DNA from: Salinibacterium sp. G-O1
GTDB lineage: Bacteria > Actinomycetota > Actinomycetes > Actinomycetales > Microbacteriaceae
DNA: 64,000 bases
Assembly: GCF_030063305.1 (NCBI RefSeq)
Contig: NZ_JASISV010000002.1
Location: forward strand, 434,001-498,000
Direction: 5' to 3'
In this document: positions 52,247 to 60,850 of the stretch, in pieces
Layout: each line of letters opens with the position of its first letter
How positions within the stretch are numbered: the stretch's first letter is position 1
Position numbers and translations under genes: made by a program
The notes under the pieces: model-generated
What the model saw: the letters and a program-made list of their open reading frames with translations, nothing else
The model's database searches: none
Told to the model about the DNA's origin: nothing

Positions 52247-53443
52247 GTGGCGAACACTCCAGCACCCAACGACGTAGTGGTGCTTTCGGCAACGCGCACC
52301 CCGCAGGGGAAGCTGCGTGGCCAACTTGGCTCACTCACCGCTGTGCAACTCGGTGCCGTCGCCCTCGCGGCAGCGGTCGAACGCTCCGGGGTAAGCGTCG
52401 ACGATATTGACCAGGTCATCTTCGGCCACGTGCTTCAGGCCGGCGCCGGACAGAACCCGGCACGGCAAACATCCATCGCAGCGGGCCTCGGTTGGAAAAC
52501 TCCCGCCGTCACCGTCAACAAGGTCTGCTTGTCTGGACTTGCCGCCATCGTGGACGCTGCGCGACTCATCCGCCTCGGCGAAGCCGATGTGGTTGCTGCC
52601 GGTGGCCAGGAATCCATGACCAACGCCCCTCACGTTCTCCCGGGATCGCGGATGGGTTGGGCGTACGGCACTGTTTCTGCGCTCGACTCCGCCGCCCACG
52701 ACGGCCTCACGGATGCCTTCGACTCCGAGTCGATGGGCGCCAGCACCGAACGCCACAACGGCCGGCTTAACATCGGCCGCACCGAGCAGGACGAGATCGC
52801 CGCAGCGTCCCACGTGCGCGCCGCCGCTGCCATCGACTCCGGGATTTTCGCCGAGGAGATCGCACCCGTCACCATCCCTCAGCGCAAAGGTGCCGACCTT
52901 ATTATCGACACGGATGAGGGCGTTCGCGCCGGCACCACCGTCGAGACCCTGGCCGGTCTTCGCCCCGCCTTCGACGCGGACGGCACCATCACCGCCGGCA
53001 ACTCTTCACCGCTCAGTGACGGCGCGGCTGCCGTCATCCTGGCCAGTCGCGCGTGGGCCGAGGAGCACGGTCTGACCTGGCTCGCCGTTCTGAATCACTC
53101 CGGCCATGTGGCCGGCCCGGACAATTCGTTGCATTCACAGCCGTCGCGCGCCATCGCGGCCGCGCTGAAGAACGCGGGCTGGACCGCTGACAGTCTCGAC
53201 TTCGCCGAGATCAACGAAGCTTTCGCTGCGGTGAGCCTGCGCTCGGCGTCCGAACTCGGCCTCAGTCACGACATCGTCAACATCCACGGCGGCGCGATCG
53301 CCCTCGGTCACCCCATCGGAGCCTCCGGTGCGCGACTGGTTGTACACGCGGCCCATGAACTCGCGAGGCGCGGTTCGGGGCGCGCTGCCGTTGCGCTTTG
53401 TGGCGGTGGCGGCCAGGGTGACGCCCTGCTGCTGACCCGCTGA
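52247..53443 (+). CDS. Acetyl-CoA C-acetyltransferase (thiolase)
   Basis: A 398-residue thiolase that would cleave acetoacetyl-CoA to two acetyl-CoA. AAAGGAG lies eight bases before the GTG at 52247. The acyl-accepting cysteine is in VNKVCLSGLAAI (near 93). INEAFAAVSL lies near 326, and GGAIALGHPIGASGARLV (catalytic histidine) near 356. The general-base cysteine is in VALCGGGGQGDALLL at the C-terminus. MGWAYG near 140 is also typical of degradative or biosynthetic acetoacetyl-CoA thiolases. It is divergent from the ABC operon with a shared control region, completing the 3-hydroxybutyrate route. Confidence 0.94.
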   Translation: MANTPAPNDVVVLSATRTPQGKLRGQLGSLTAVQLGAVALAAAVERSGVSVDDIDQVIFGHVLQAGAGQNPARQTSIAAGLGWKTPAVTVNKVCLSGLAAIVDAARLIRLGEADVVAAGGQESMTNAPHVLPGSRMGWAYGTVSALDSAAHDGLTDAFDSESMGASTERHNGRLNIGRTEQDEIAAASHVRAAAAIDSGIFAEEIAPVTIPQRKGADLIIDTDEGVRAGTTVETLAGLRPAFDADGTITAGNSSPLSDGAAAVILASRAWAEEHGLTWLAVLNHSGHVAGPDNSLHSQPSRAIAAALKNAGWTADSLDFAEINEAFAAVSLRSASELGLSHDIVNIHGGAIALGHPIGASGARLVVHAAHELARRGSGRAAVALCGGGGQGDALLLTR

Positions 53444-53466
53444 CGGCAGTCGCTCAGTCATCCCGC

Positions 53467-53823
53467 TTAGTCGTCGTTCGCGGTGATGCCCCCGCTGTGC
53501 ACGGGTCGGACTTCCACACCACCGGTGCGAGTGCGGGTCGCTGGGTTGAGGCGGGCAATCGCCACAGCGGCGTCGAGGTCGGGAGCTTCTATGACGTAGA
53601 AGCCCGCCACGAACTGATCGGCCTTGACGAATGGTTCAGCGTCTGTGCTGTCCCGTCGAATGGACACCGCATCAGCTCGAGGGGTCAGGGCAAAGGCGAG
53701 CGACATGGTGCCTGAGACCGAAAGGTCATTTGCGTGTTGATCGTGCTCCTCAAGGTCGGCTTCTGCCGCGTCGACGGCATGGAGGGACTCGTCCGCGTAG
53801 ATGAGGATGGCAAATTGTGGCAT
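53467..53823 (-). CDS. YCII-related (DGPF) protein, third copy
   Basis: A 118-residue YCII-type protein. It starts MPQFAILIYADESLHAVDAA and has FVKADQFVAGFYVIEAPDLD, equivalent to the E-x-K-E-x-I-x-G-Y-x-I core, then AVAIARLNPATRTRTGGVEV and RPVHSG. GAAAGGA lies eight bases before the ATG at 53821-53823. The stop faces the thiolase gene 23 bp away. It is the most distal gene of the ECF42 operon and the most divergent of its three YCII proteins; catalytic ability is unknown. Confidence 0.8.
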   Translation of the reverse strand: MPQFAILIYADESLHAVDAAEADLEEHDQHANDLSVSGTMSLAFALTPRADAVSIRRDSTDAEPFVKADQFVAGFYVIEAPDLDAAVAIARLNPATRTRTGGVEVRPVHSGGITANDD

Positions 53824-53860
53824 TGTGGTGGTCCTTTCGGGAAGCCTGCAGTGGGACTGA

Positions 53861-54340
53861 TCAGTTGACGACAAGATGTTGGTGTCCGTCGATCAGTTCG
53901 CGCACGATGTCGAGGTGGCCCGCGTGAGTGGATGTCTCTAACAGCACGCGAAAGACGACCTCACGGCCCGCGCGCATTGGTGGTGCGGCGAACTCGCTGG
54001 CTGGCGGCCACCAGCGGGGTGGGTCATCAAGATCAACTTCCGCGAGGATCCTGTTGCTTCGCCTGATCTGGCGCCTATAGATCTCGACCGCTTCGGCGCC
54101 CGTCATGGGGCGGGATGCCCAACCGTCGTGAAGCGCGGCGATCGCCTCGGAGTCGCCGCTGAGAACGGCCGAGATCCAGAACATCTCATCGTCGAAGGCG
54201 AGGTGGTTGAGAAGGCTCGTTATGGTCCACCCTGATGGAACGAGCGACTGGCTCATCTCGGCTTCGGTCAGCCCATCCACAACCTGCAGCACATGTTCGC
54301 GTTCGCTGGACAGCTGCGCCAGCAACAGCTGGTCACTCAT
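53861..54340 (-). CDS. DinB-like (DUF664-type) four-helix protein
   Basis: A 159-residue helical protein of the DinB/YfiT-like group, which includes metal-dependent thiol S-transferases that use bacillithiol or mycothiol. The conserved histidines appear in SLLNHLAFDDEMFW (about 41) and in TSTHAGHLDIVRELIDGH near the C-terminus, forming a plausible three-His metal site. The start ATG 54338-54340 lacks a good RBS. It is 17 bp after a YCII gene and 37 bp before another, inside the ECF42 operon, so a detoxification or stress role is inferred. Confidence 0.8.
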   Translation of the reverse strand: MSDQLLLAQLSSEREHVLQVVDGLTEAEMSQSLVPSGWTITSLLNHLAFDDEMFWISAVLSGDSEAIAALHDGWASRPMTGAEAVEIYRRQIRRSNRILAEVDLDDPPRWWPPASEFAAPPMRAGREVVFRVLLETSTHAGHLDIVRELIDGHQHLVVN

Positions 54341-54357
54341 GCTGGACACTCGCACGA

Positions 54358-54696
54358 CTACGAGCCAATCTGGCGTATCTCGATGGGCCACAGTTTCGAC
54401 TCGCCGAGCTTTCCGGCGATCTCCGCCGCGCGTGTCATGTCAACGCAATCGACGATGTAGAAACCGGCCACAAACTCCTTGGTCTCCATGAAGGGACCAT
54501 CAGTCACGGTGCTTCTGCCGTCCTTCGATGTGACGAACTTTGCCTCCTCGCTCAGCTCATGCGCCTCCACGAATTCTCCGGAGGCCACGAGCTCCTTCTG
54601 CAGGGAGGCGTGGGCTCCCATGATTGCTTCGATTTCGGTCGCGGGAAGAGCTTCCCAGGTTTCAACATTGCTCGGAATCAACAAGAGGTGTTTCAT
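54358..54696 (-). CDS. YCII-related (DGPF) protein, second copy
   Basis: A 112-residue DGPF-type protein: MKHLLLIPSNVETWEALPAT at the start, the TVTDGPFMETKEFVAGFYIV core near 63-82 and KLWPIEIRQIG at the end. AGAGGAG precedes the ATG, which overlaps the sigma factor stop (ATGA), so it is translationally coupled to the ECF gene. DGPF proteins are the hallmark partners of ECF42 sigma factors; their biochemical role is not established. Confidence 0.88.
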   Translation of the reverse strand: MKHLLLIPSNVETWEALPATEIEAIMGAHASLQKELVASGEFVEAHELSEEAKFVTSKDGRSTVTDGPFMETKEFVAGFYIVDCVDMTRAAEIAGKLGESKLWPIEIRQIGS

Positions 54697-56027
54697 TTTT
54701 TCTCCTCTGCGCCCGTTCGCGGGCTCGTAGTTTGGTCGGTCTGAGATGCGGGGGCCGTTTCTGCCAGGCGCTTGCTGAGGTAGCGGCGCTCAACCTCCGA
54801 CGGTGCAAGCTCCCTAGCCCGCCGGTATCCGCGGTGTGCCTCGGTTTTTCTGCCGAGGCGACGCAGGAGGTCAGCTTTCGCCGCAGGCAGAAGGTAGTAG
54901 CCGTCGAGAGATCGTTCCCTCTCCAGCCGGTCGATGAGCGCAAGACCGGCCTCCGGTCCTTGAGACATCGCGACGGCGACGGCACGGTTGAGCTCGATGA
55001 CCGGGGACGGTGCGATCTGCCCAAGGAGCTCATATAGCGCGGCTACCTTCGCGAAGTCCGTACTGCCTGCGTCGGGGGCGACCATATGGCAGGCGGCGAT
55101 GGCGGCCTGAACACAGTAGCTGCCGGGCCGTGAACGGCGTGAAATGCCCAGTTGCTCGGCAGCCGCCAACAGCGCATTAGCCTCCGCGATTGAAGCCTCG
55201 TCCCACGATCCACGGTCCTGCTCCTCCAACGTCACCAGGTCGCCCGCGGCGTCCGTACGCGTCTCCCTCCGCGCATGATGGAACAGCATCAGCGCCAGAA
55301 GACCGAGGGCCTCCGTTTGCTGGGGGGAATCGTCGAGTAGGGCGATCAGGAGTCGGGCCAGGCGCATCGCTTCCTGGACGAGTGGTTCGCGGATCAACGC
55401 GCTGTCGCCCGTGGCCGAATATCCCTCGTTGAACATGAGGTAGAGCACTGACAGGATGCCGGCAGTGCGTTCGGATATGAGCTCCGGCGGCGGCACACGA
55501 TACGGGATTCCTGCGTTCCGAATCTTCGCGCGCGCCCGAACCAATCGTTTCGACATGGTTGCCTCCGAGACCAGGAACGCGCGCGCAATCTCGCCTGTGG
55601 TGAGACCTGCGACGGTGCGCAGGGTCAAAGCAACCCGAGCCTCGAGCGGGAGGGCAGGGTGGCAACAGGTGTAGATGAGCCGCAACCGATCGTCGTCGAC
55701 CGCAGGGTTGGCGCCGGGCCCTTCCGGTAATCCTTCGAGTTTGGTGAGGGTCGCAAGTTCACGCACCGCCCTCTTCTCACTGGCGGCACTGCGCATCCGG
55801 TCGATCGCGCGGTTCTTGGCTACGGTCGTCAGCCAGGCCCCGCTGTTTTTGGGAATACCGCGCACCGGCCAGTCGACGAGGGCGCGCGCGAACGCATCCT
55901 GCACGCAATCCTCGGCAAGGCTCCAGTCGCCGGTAACTCGGATGAGGGTTGCGGTGATTCGCGCGGTTTCAGCGGCGGAGGCCAACGCGATGGCAGTCTG
56001 CACCTCCGTTGCCGGCTCCGTCACCAT
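54693..56027 (-). CDS. ECF42-type RNA polymerase sigma factor with long C-terminal extension
   Basis: A 444-residue extracytoplasmic-function sigma factor. Region 2 covers about 20-90 (TRVTGDWSLAEDCVQDAFAR in gene terms, with WLTTVAKNRAIDRMRS). Region 4 (LTLRTVAGLTTGEIARAFLV, SEATMSKRLVRARAKIR) ends near 175. The remaining ~260 residues form a helical, TPR-like extension (YLMFNEGYSATGDSALIREP, LLALMLFHHARRETRTDA, IELNRAVAVAMSQGPEAGLA) characteristic of ECF42 proteins and needed for their activity in the family. GGGAGG lies just before the ATG. No anti-sigma factor is encoded nearby; flanking genes encode YCII proteins instead. Confidence 0.92.
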   Translation of the reverse strand: MVTEPATEVQTAIALASAAETARITATLIRVTGDWSLAEDCVQDAFARALVDWPVRGIPKNSGAWLTTVAKNRAIDRMRSAASEKRAVRELATLTKLEGLPEGPGANPAVDDDRLRLIYTCCHPALPLEARVALTLRTVAGLTTGEIARAFLVSEATMSKRLVRARAKIRNAGIPYRVPPPELISERTAGILSVLYLMFNEGYSATGDSALIREPLVQEAMRLARLLIALLDDSPQQTEALGLLALMLFHHARRETRTDAAGDLVTLEEQDRGSWDEASIAEANALLAAAEQLGISRRSRPGSYCVQAAIAACHMVAPDAGSTDFAKVAALYELLGQIAPSPVIELNRAVAVAMSQGPEAGLALIDRLERERSLDGYYLLPAAKADLLRRLGRKTEAHRGYRRARELAPSEVERRYLSKRLAETAPASQTDQTTSPRTGAEEKK

Positions 56028-56057
56028 CTCACCCTCCCTGCGATCATCGGCGAATGC

Positions 56058-56393
56058 TTACTCTCCGAGCGGCCACACGGGCCTGATCTCAATCTTGCCG
56101 AAGCGCGCCATGGGATGTTTCGACGCCACCTCGATGGCCTCATCGAGATCGGTGCAGTCGATGATGTCGTAGCCCGCAATCCATTCTTTGGTCTCGGCGA
56201 AGGGCCCGTCGGAGACCACCACTTCGCCCTCACGGACCGTAACGGTGGTTGCATCCTCCACCGGGCGCAACCTGTTTCCGTGACGGGTGACACCCCGCGA
56301 ATCCATCTCGGCGCCCCACTCCACGATGTTGTCCTCGGCCGCCACATATTTCGGCGCTGAGGGATCGGTGCAAATGAAAAGCATGTATTCCAC
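56058..56393 (-). CDS. YCII-related (DGPF) protein, first copy
   Basis: A 111-residue DGPF protein, first gene of the ECF42 operon. It has MEYMLFICTDPSAPKYVAAE at the start, a VVSDGPFAETKEWIAGYDII core near 58-77 and FGKIEIRPVWPL at the end. AAGGAG lies five bases before the GTG at 56391-56393. The sigma factor gene starts 30 bp after its stop. In this family the DGPF gene is usually the direct regulatory target of its ECF partner. Confidence 0.88.
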   Translation of the reverse strand: MEYMLFICTDPSAPKYVAAEDNIVEWGAEMDSRGVTRHGNRLRPVEDATTVTVREGEVVVSDGPFAETKEWIAGYDIIDCTDLDEAIEVASKHPMARFGKIEIRPVWPLGE

Positions 56394-56427
56394 GATGACT
56401 CCTTCTAGTTGGTTGTTACACCAGCAC

Positions 56428-56454
56428 GACGTTCAAGACGCCGCGAAAAGGACA
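56428..56454 (-). promoter_or_regulatory. Candidate ECF-type promoter of the ECF42/YCII operon
   Basis: On the minus strand TGTCC (56454-56450) is followed after 18 bp by CGTC (56431-56428), 35 bp before the first YCII start. TGTC at -35 and CGTC at -10 are common in ECF-type promoters; a match to the exact ECF42 consensus was not verified. Confidence 0.4.
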
Positions 56455-56508
56455 GCTAACGAAAAAACTTTCTCACATTGTGGGGCGCAGACCGAGGCCG
56501 GGAACACG

Positions 56509-56534
56509 AAAAGCCCCGGAGATCCGGGGCTTTT
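56509..56534 (-). terminator. Terminator after tRNA-Val (also works toward the right)
   Basis: A 12-bp inverted repeat with A- and T-runs at both ends (left arm 56509-56520, right arm 56523-56534) lies 3 bp beyond the tRNA 3' end. The GC core CCCCGG/CCGGGG followed by TTTT on either strand fits a bidirectional terminator. Confidence 0.85.
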
Positions 56535-56537
56535 TGG

Positions 56538-56613
56538 TGGTGGGCCCTACCGGGCTCGAACCGATGACATCCACGGTGTAAACGTGGCGCTCTACCAACT
56601 GAGCTAAAGGCCC
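56538..56613 (-). tRNA. tRNA-Val (anticodon UAC)
   Basis: A 76-nt cloverleaf on the minus strand with encoded CCA. The acceptor stem GGGCCTT pairs with AGGGCCC (one G-U). The D-arm has AGCTCAGTTGGTAGAGC, the anticodon stem-loop is CCACG-TTTACAC-CGTGG with UAC at 34-36, and the T-arm has GGTTCGAGCC. It reads GUA and, by wobble, GUG valine codons. Confidence 0.97.
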
Positions 56614-56732
56614 GCGGCGATAATCCGCAGGATTGCAACAATAGCGCTAAGTCTCGATTGCGAAAAATCGCCCTCCACTCAGGTCGCATTTTCCCCGAGT
56701 GTCAAGATCCTGACGGAACAAATCCGCGCTCA

Positions 56733-56738
56733 TACACT
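56733..56738 (+). promoter_or_regulatory. -10 hexamer of a leaderless promoter (membrane protein)
   Basis: TACACT, six bases before ATG 56745. Confidence 0.5.
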
Positions 56739-56744
56739 CTGCTC

Positions 56745-57434
56745 ATGGTCTCTCGTGAGAAGTCCGGGCGTGCGGAACACCGCTGGCCCGCCGCAATCGC
56801 CCTCATCGTCGCCCTTGCTCTTTACGCTTTGCTGCCAAGTTCATTCTTCGAGCCGCTGCGATACGTCGTGGTCGGCCTGGGGCTGCTGCTGCTAATCCCG
56901 GTGCTTGCGGTGAATCCCTTGCGGATGCATCGGCAAACGCGGTGGTCGCGGGCCCTGTCTGTCGGCCAAACGCTGCTGCTCCTGGTCGCCAACCAGGTGG
57001 CGCTCATCCAGCTCATCAACCAGCTGATCTCCTCGAGCAAAGACGACGGTCCACATCTTCTGCTCGCCGCGTTGCAGGTGTGGGTGACCAACGTGATCGT
57101 GTTCGCGTTGCTGTACTGGGAGATCGACCGCGGGGGCGCGGTCGCGCGATCAACCCGTTCTCGCAAGGATCTGCCGCCGGCAGACTTCCGCTTTCCGCAG
57201 GATGAAGATCACGACGCCGTCGAAGAGGTCGCTGTGCGGTCATCCAATCGTCTGAACTGGACGGCCAGCTTCATCGACTACCTGTACTTTTCGCTGTCCA
57301 ACTCGATGGCGTTCAGCCCCACAGACACGATGCCGCTCTCGCACAGGGCCAAGGCTCTGATGGGGCTGCAGTCGTTTGCCGGATTCGTGATTCTCGCGCT
57401 GGTCATCGCCCGCGCCGTCTCACTGTTGGGCTAG
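56745..57434 (+). CDS. Conserved membrane protein, DUF1345-like
   Basis: A 229-residue protein with about five hydrophobic segments: AAIALIVALALYALLPSSFF (about 16-35), RYVVVGLGLLLLIPVLAV, VGQTLLLLVANQVALIQLI, VWVTNVIVFALLYWEID and a C-terminal SFAGFVILALVIARAVSLL. The loop FIDYLYFSLSNSMAFSPTDT then MPLSHRAKALMGLQS resembles the end of DUF1345 proteins. ATG 56745 is six bases after TACACT; the longer in-frame extension upstream would overlap the promoter. The stop abuts the peroxiredoxin stop with no gap. Function unknown. Confidence 0.75.
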   Translation: MVSREKSGRAEHRWPAAIALIVALALYALLPSSFFEPLRYVVVGLGLLLLIPVLAVNPLRMHRQTRWSRALSVGQTLLLLVANQVALIQLINQLISSSKDDGPHLLLAALQVWVTNVIVFALLYWEIDRGGAVARSTRSRKDLPPADFRFPQDEDHDAVEEVAVRSSNRLNWTASFIDYLYFSLSNSMAFSPTDTMPLSHRAKALMGLQSFAGFVILALVIARAVSLLG

Positions 57435-57908
57435 CTAGACCCGGGTTGCATTCAGCTCGGCGAGAGCTTCGGTGTATTCACCGATCGACCGGGCCTGACC
57501 AGGGGCCGTGATGAAGGACGACCGGATCACGCCATCGATGTCGATGAGGAACGTCGCCCTGGTGGCGAAGCCCTTCTCCTCGAGAAACACGCCGTACTCC
57601 TTGGCGACAGCGCCGTGCGGCCAGAAATCGGCGAGCAGGGTGAAGTCGTAGCCCTCGGCGTCGGCGAAGGCGCGAAGGGTGGCCTTCGAATCGACCGAAA
57701 TTCCGATGAGTTCGACCTGGTCGTGCTGGAACAGCGCCAGATTGTCGCGCAGATCGCACAGCTCGGTGGTGCAGGTGCTCGAGAACGCGAGCGGGAAGAA
57801 CACGAGTGCGACAGGCTTCTTGCCGCGGAAATCGTGCAGACGGATGTGTTCGCCGAACTGGTTCGGCAGATCAAAATCCGGCGCTGTCGTGTCATTCGCA
57901 AGAGTCAT
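57435..57908 (-). CDS. Peroxiredoxin, AhpE-like
   Basis: A 157-residue thiol peroxidase that reduces hydrogen peroxide and organic peroxides. It starts with the usual TAPDFDLPNQFGEHIRLHDF. The peroxidatic cysteine is in VFFPLAFSSTCTTELCDLRD (about Cys46 in the STCTTE motif), with a second cysteine five residues later in ELC. VELIGISVDSKATLRAFADA and FLEEKGFATRATFLIDIDGV follow. The arrangement with no distant resolving cysteine fits the AhpE one-cysteine class; Cys51 could act as a local resolving residue. AAGGGA precedes the ATG. Confidence 0.92.
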   Translation of the reverse strand: MTLANDTTAPDFDLPNQFGEHIRLHDFRGKKPVALVFFPLAFSSTCTTELCDLRDNLALFQHDQVELIGISVDSKATLRAFADAEGYDFTLLADFWPHGAVAKEYGVFLEEKGFATRATFLIDIDGVIRSSFITAPGQARSIGEYTEALAELNATRV

Positions 57909-58123
57909 GCTGAATATCCCTTCGCGCCGTGACTCGATTTCGATCAGGCACGAGGCGCAATCCTACGCCCGTACGAGGCGGCGCATCGTCGGTGACTAGA
58001 ATCTATTGGCGCAACAGATCTTTTGTGGCGGCCTGTCCAGCACGAGCTCTGATGACCTTCGCAACCCGACGGTCGAGAGTGAACTCTCAAAAACCCCCAT
58101 TTCTCATGAGAAAGAGGTCAACG

Positions 58124-60850
58124 GTGACGGTGAACGACCAGGACCCGTATTCGGTGAACAACATCGACAGGGATCCGGAGGAAACCGCAGAGTGGCAGCA
58201 GTCGCTCGACGGTCTCGTCGCAACCCACGGGCACGAGCGCGGTCGCGAGATCATGCTGAGCTTGCTCAAGCGGTCGAAAGACCTTCATCTGGGCGTGCCG
58301 ATGGTTCCCACCACCGACTACCTCAACACCATTGCGGCAGAGGACGAGCCCGAGTTCCCCGGCAACGAGGAGCTGGAGCGCCGGTACCGCGCGTGGATTC
58401 GCTGGAACGCCGCGATTACCGTCCATCGTGCGCAGCGACCCGGCGTCGGCGTCGGCGGACACATCTCGACCTACGCGTCGTCCGCCTCGCTCTACGAGGT
58501 TGGACACAACCACTTCTTCCGCGGCGCCGACCACTCCGGCGGCGGCGACCAGATCTTCTACCAGGGCCACGCCTCCCCCGGCATGTACGCCCGTGCGTAC
58601 CTCGAGGGTCGACTGAACGAAGACCAGCTGACCGGGTTCCGCCAGGAGAAATCCCACCCGACCGGTGGTCTCTCGAGCTACCCGCACCCTCGCCTCATGC
58701 CGGAGTTCTGGCAGTTCCCGACCGTGTCGATGGGTCTCGGACCGATCAACGCGATCTACCAGGCGCAGTCGAACCGCTATCTCACCAACCGTGGGATCAA
58801 GGATGCATCTGACCAGCAGGTCTGGGCCTTCCTGGGCGACGGCGAGATGGACGAGGTTGAAAGCCGCGGCGCCCTTCAGTGGGCCGCAAACGACGGGCTC
58901 GACAATCTGAACTTTGTCATCAACTGCAACCTGCAGCGCCTCGATGGCCCGGTGCGCGGCAACGGCAAGATCATCCAGGAGCTCGAAAGCTTCTTCCGCG
59001 GTGCTGGCTGGAACGTCATCAAGGTCGTCTGGGGCCGCGAGTGGGATTCCCTGCTCGCCCGTGACACCGAGGGCGCCCTGCGCGACCTGATGAACCGCAC
59101 CCCGGACGGCGACTACCAGACCTACAAGGCCGAGAGTGGCGCATACGTCAGGGAGAACTTCTTTGGCCGCGACCCTCGCACGCTCGAGCTGGTCAAGGAC
59201 TACACCGACGACCAGGTCTGGAACCTCAAGCGAGGCGGGCACGACTACCGCAAGGTGTACGCCGCGTTCAAGGCTGCTCAGGAGCACAAGGGCCAGCCCA
59301 CGGTCATCCTCGCGAAGACCGTCAAGGGCTACGGGCTCGGTCCGTCATTTGAGGGCCGCAACGCGACCCACCAGATGAAGAAACTGACACTCGACAACCT
59401 CAAGCAGTTCCGCGACGAGATGCGTGTTCCGATCACGGATGCTGCGCTCGAGGCCGACCCGTACCAGCCGCCGTTCTACCACCCCGGCGAGAACGACGAG
59501 GCGATCCAGTACCTGCACGAACGTCGTCGTGAACTCGGCGGCTTCGTGCCGGAACGCCGCTCGAAGTACACGCAGATCGATCTGCCGGCCGAGTCCGTGT
59601 GGGACATCGCGAAGAAGGGCTCAGGCAAGCAGGAGATCGCCACCACAATGGCGTTCGCCCGACTGCTCAAAGACCTGCTGCGCGACAAGGGCATCGGCAA
59701 CCGGATCGTTCCGATCATCCCGGATGAGGCTCGCACCTTCGGTATGGATGCCTACTTCCCGACCGCGAAGATCTACAACCCGAACGGGCAGCACTACACC
59801 TCGGTCGACCGCGAGCTGCTCCTTGCCTACAAGGAGAGCCCGCAGGGCCAGATCGTGCACGTCGGAATCAACGAAGCCGGTGCCTTCGCCGCATTCACGG
59901 CCGCCGGAACGGCATACGCGACCCAGGGTGAACCCCTGATTCCCGTATATGTCTTCTACTCGATGTTCGGCTTCCAGCGCACGGGTGACGCCATGTGGGC
60001 CGCCGGTGACCAGATGGCCCGCGGGTTCATCATGGGCGCCACGGCAGGCCGCACCACCCTCACCGGCGAGGGCCTTCAGCATGCTGATGGTCACTCGATC
60101 CTGCTGGCATCCACAAACCCGGCCGTGGTCAGCTACGACGCGGCCTACGGCTACGAGCTCGCGCAGATCGTTCGTGCCGGTCTCGAGCGCATGTACGGAG
60201 GGGTGCATCCCGACCCCAACGTCATGTACTACCTGACGCTGTACAACGAGCCAATCCAGCATCCGGCCGAGCCAGAGAACCTCGACGTCGATGGCGTCCT
60301 GAAGGGTATTTACCACCTCAAGACGGCAGCGATCGAGGGTCCTCGTGCCCAGATCCTCGCCTCTGGTGTCGCGGTGCCGTGGGCGCTTGAGGCGCAGCAG
60401 CTGCTGGCCGATGACTGGGGTGTATCCGCCGATGTCTGGTCGGTGACATCCTGGACCGAACTCCGTCGCGATGGTCTGGCCGCTGAGGAACACAACTTCC
60501 TCAACCCGGATGCCGAGGAACGCGTACCGTATGTCACGCAGAAGCTGTCGGGATCCGACGGTCCGTTCATTGCGGTCACCGACTTCATGCACGCAGTGCC
60601 CGACCAGATCAGGCAGTTCGTGCCCGGCGACTTCGCCACCCTTGGCGCCGACGACTTCGGTTTCTCGGACACCAGGGCAGCAGCTCGCCGCTACTTCAAG
60701 ATCGACAGCCCCTCCGTCGTGGTGCGCACCCTCCAGTCGCTCGCGAAGCGTGGGCTCGTCGACCGTTCGCTGCCTGCCCAGGCCATCGAGAAGTACAAGT
60801 TGCTCGATGTCACGGCGGGTACGACCGGGTCGGCCGGCGGGGAAAGCTAG
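58124..60850 (+). CDS. aceE: Pyruvate dehydrogenase E1 component, homodimeric
   Basis: Thiamine-diphosphate enzyme decarboxylating pyruvate and acetylating the lipoyl group of E2; 908 residues, normal length. GTG 58124 is preferred because AAAGAGG lies seven bases before it; an ATG at 58106 lacks an RBS. The ThDP/Mg motif is [17 protein letters not shown] through [16 protein letters not shown] (about 240-285). Also visible are [20 protein letters not shown] near 130 and the C-terminal domain motifs [20 protein letters not shown] and [20 protein letters not shown]2 and E3 are encoded ~45 kb to the left. A TAGAAT at 57997 is a possible -10. The PucR gene overlaps its 3' end. Confidence 0.96.
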   Translation: MTVNDQDPYSVNNIDRDPEETAEWQQSLDGLVATHGHERGREIMLSLLKRSKDLHLGVPMVPTTDYLNTIAAEDEPEFPGNEELERRYRAWIRWNAAITVHRAQRPGVGVGGHISTYASSASLYEVGHNHFFRGADHSGGGDQIFYQGHASPGMYARAYLEGRLNEDQLTGFRQEKSHPTGGLSSYPHPRLMPEFWQFPTVSMGLGPINAIYQAQSNRYLTNRGIKDASDQQVWAFLGDGEMDEVESRGALQWAANDGLDNLNFVINCNLQRLDGPVRGNGKIIQELESFFRGAGWNVIKVVWGREWDSLLARDTEGALRDLMNRTPDGDYQTYKAESGAYVRENFFGRDPRTLELVKDYTDDQVWNLKRGGHDYRKVYAAFKAAQEHKGQPTVILAKTVKGYGLGPSFEGRNATHQMKKLTLDNLKQFRDEMRVPITDAALEADPYQPPFYHPGENDEAIQYLHERRRELGGFVPERRSKYTQIDLPAESVWDIAKKGSGKQEIATTMAFARLLKDLLRDKGIGNRIVPIIPDEARTFGMDAYFPTAKIYNPNGQHYTSVDRELLLAYKESPQGQIVHVGINEAGAFAAFTAAGTAYATQGEPLIPVYVFYSMFGFQRTGDAMWAAGDQMARGFIMGATAGRTTLTGEGLQHADGHSILLASTNPAVVSYDAAYGYELAQIVRAGLERMYGGVHPDPNVMYYLTLYNEPIQHPAEPENLDVDGVLKGIYHLKTAAIEGPRAQILASGVAVPWALEAQQLLADDWGVSADVWSVTSWTELRRDGLAAEEHNFLNPDAEERVPYVTQKLSGSDGPFIAVTDFMHAVPDQIRQFVPGDFATLGADDFGFSDTRAAARRYFKIDSPSVVVRTLQSLAKRGLVDRSLPAQAIEKYKLLDVTAGTTGSAGGES

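Noticed and set aside
53467-56393. A mobile island carrying the ECF42/YCII operon next to tRNA-Val
   Set aside because: No integrase, no direct repeat of the tRNA 3' end and no compositional break were seen.
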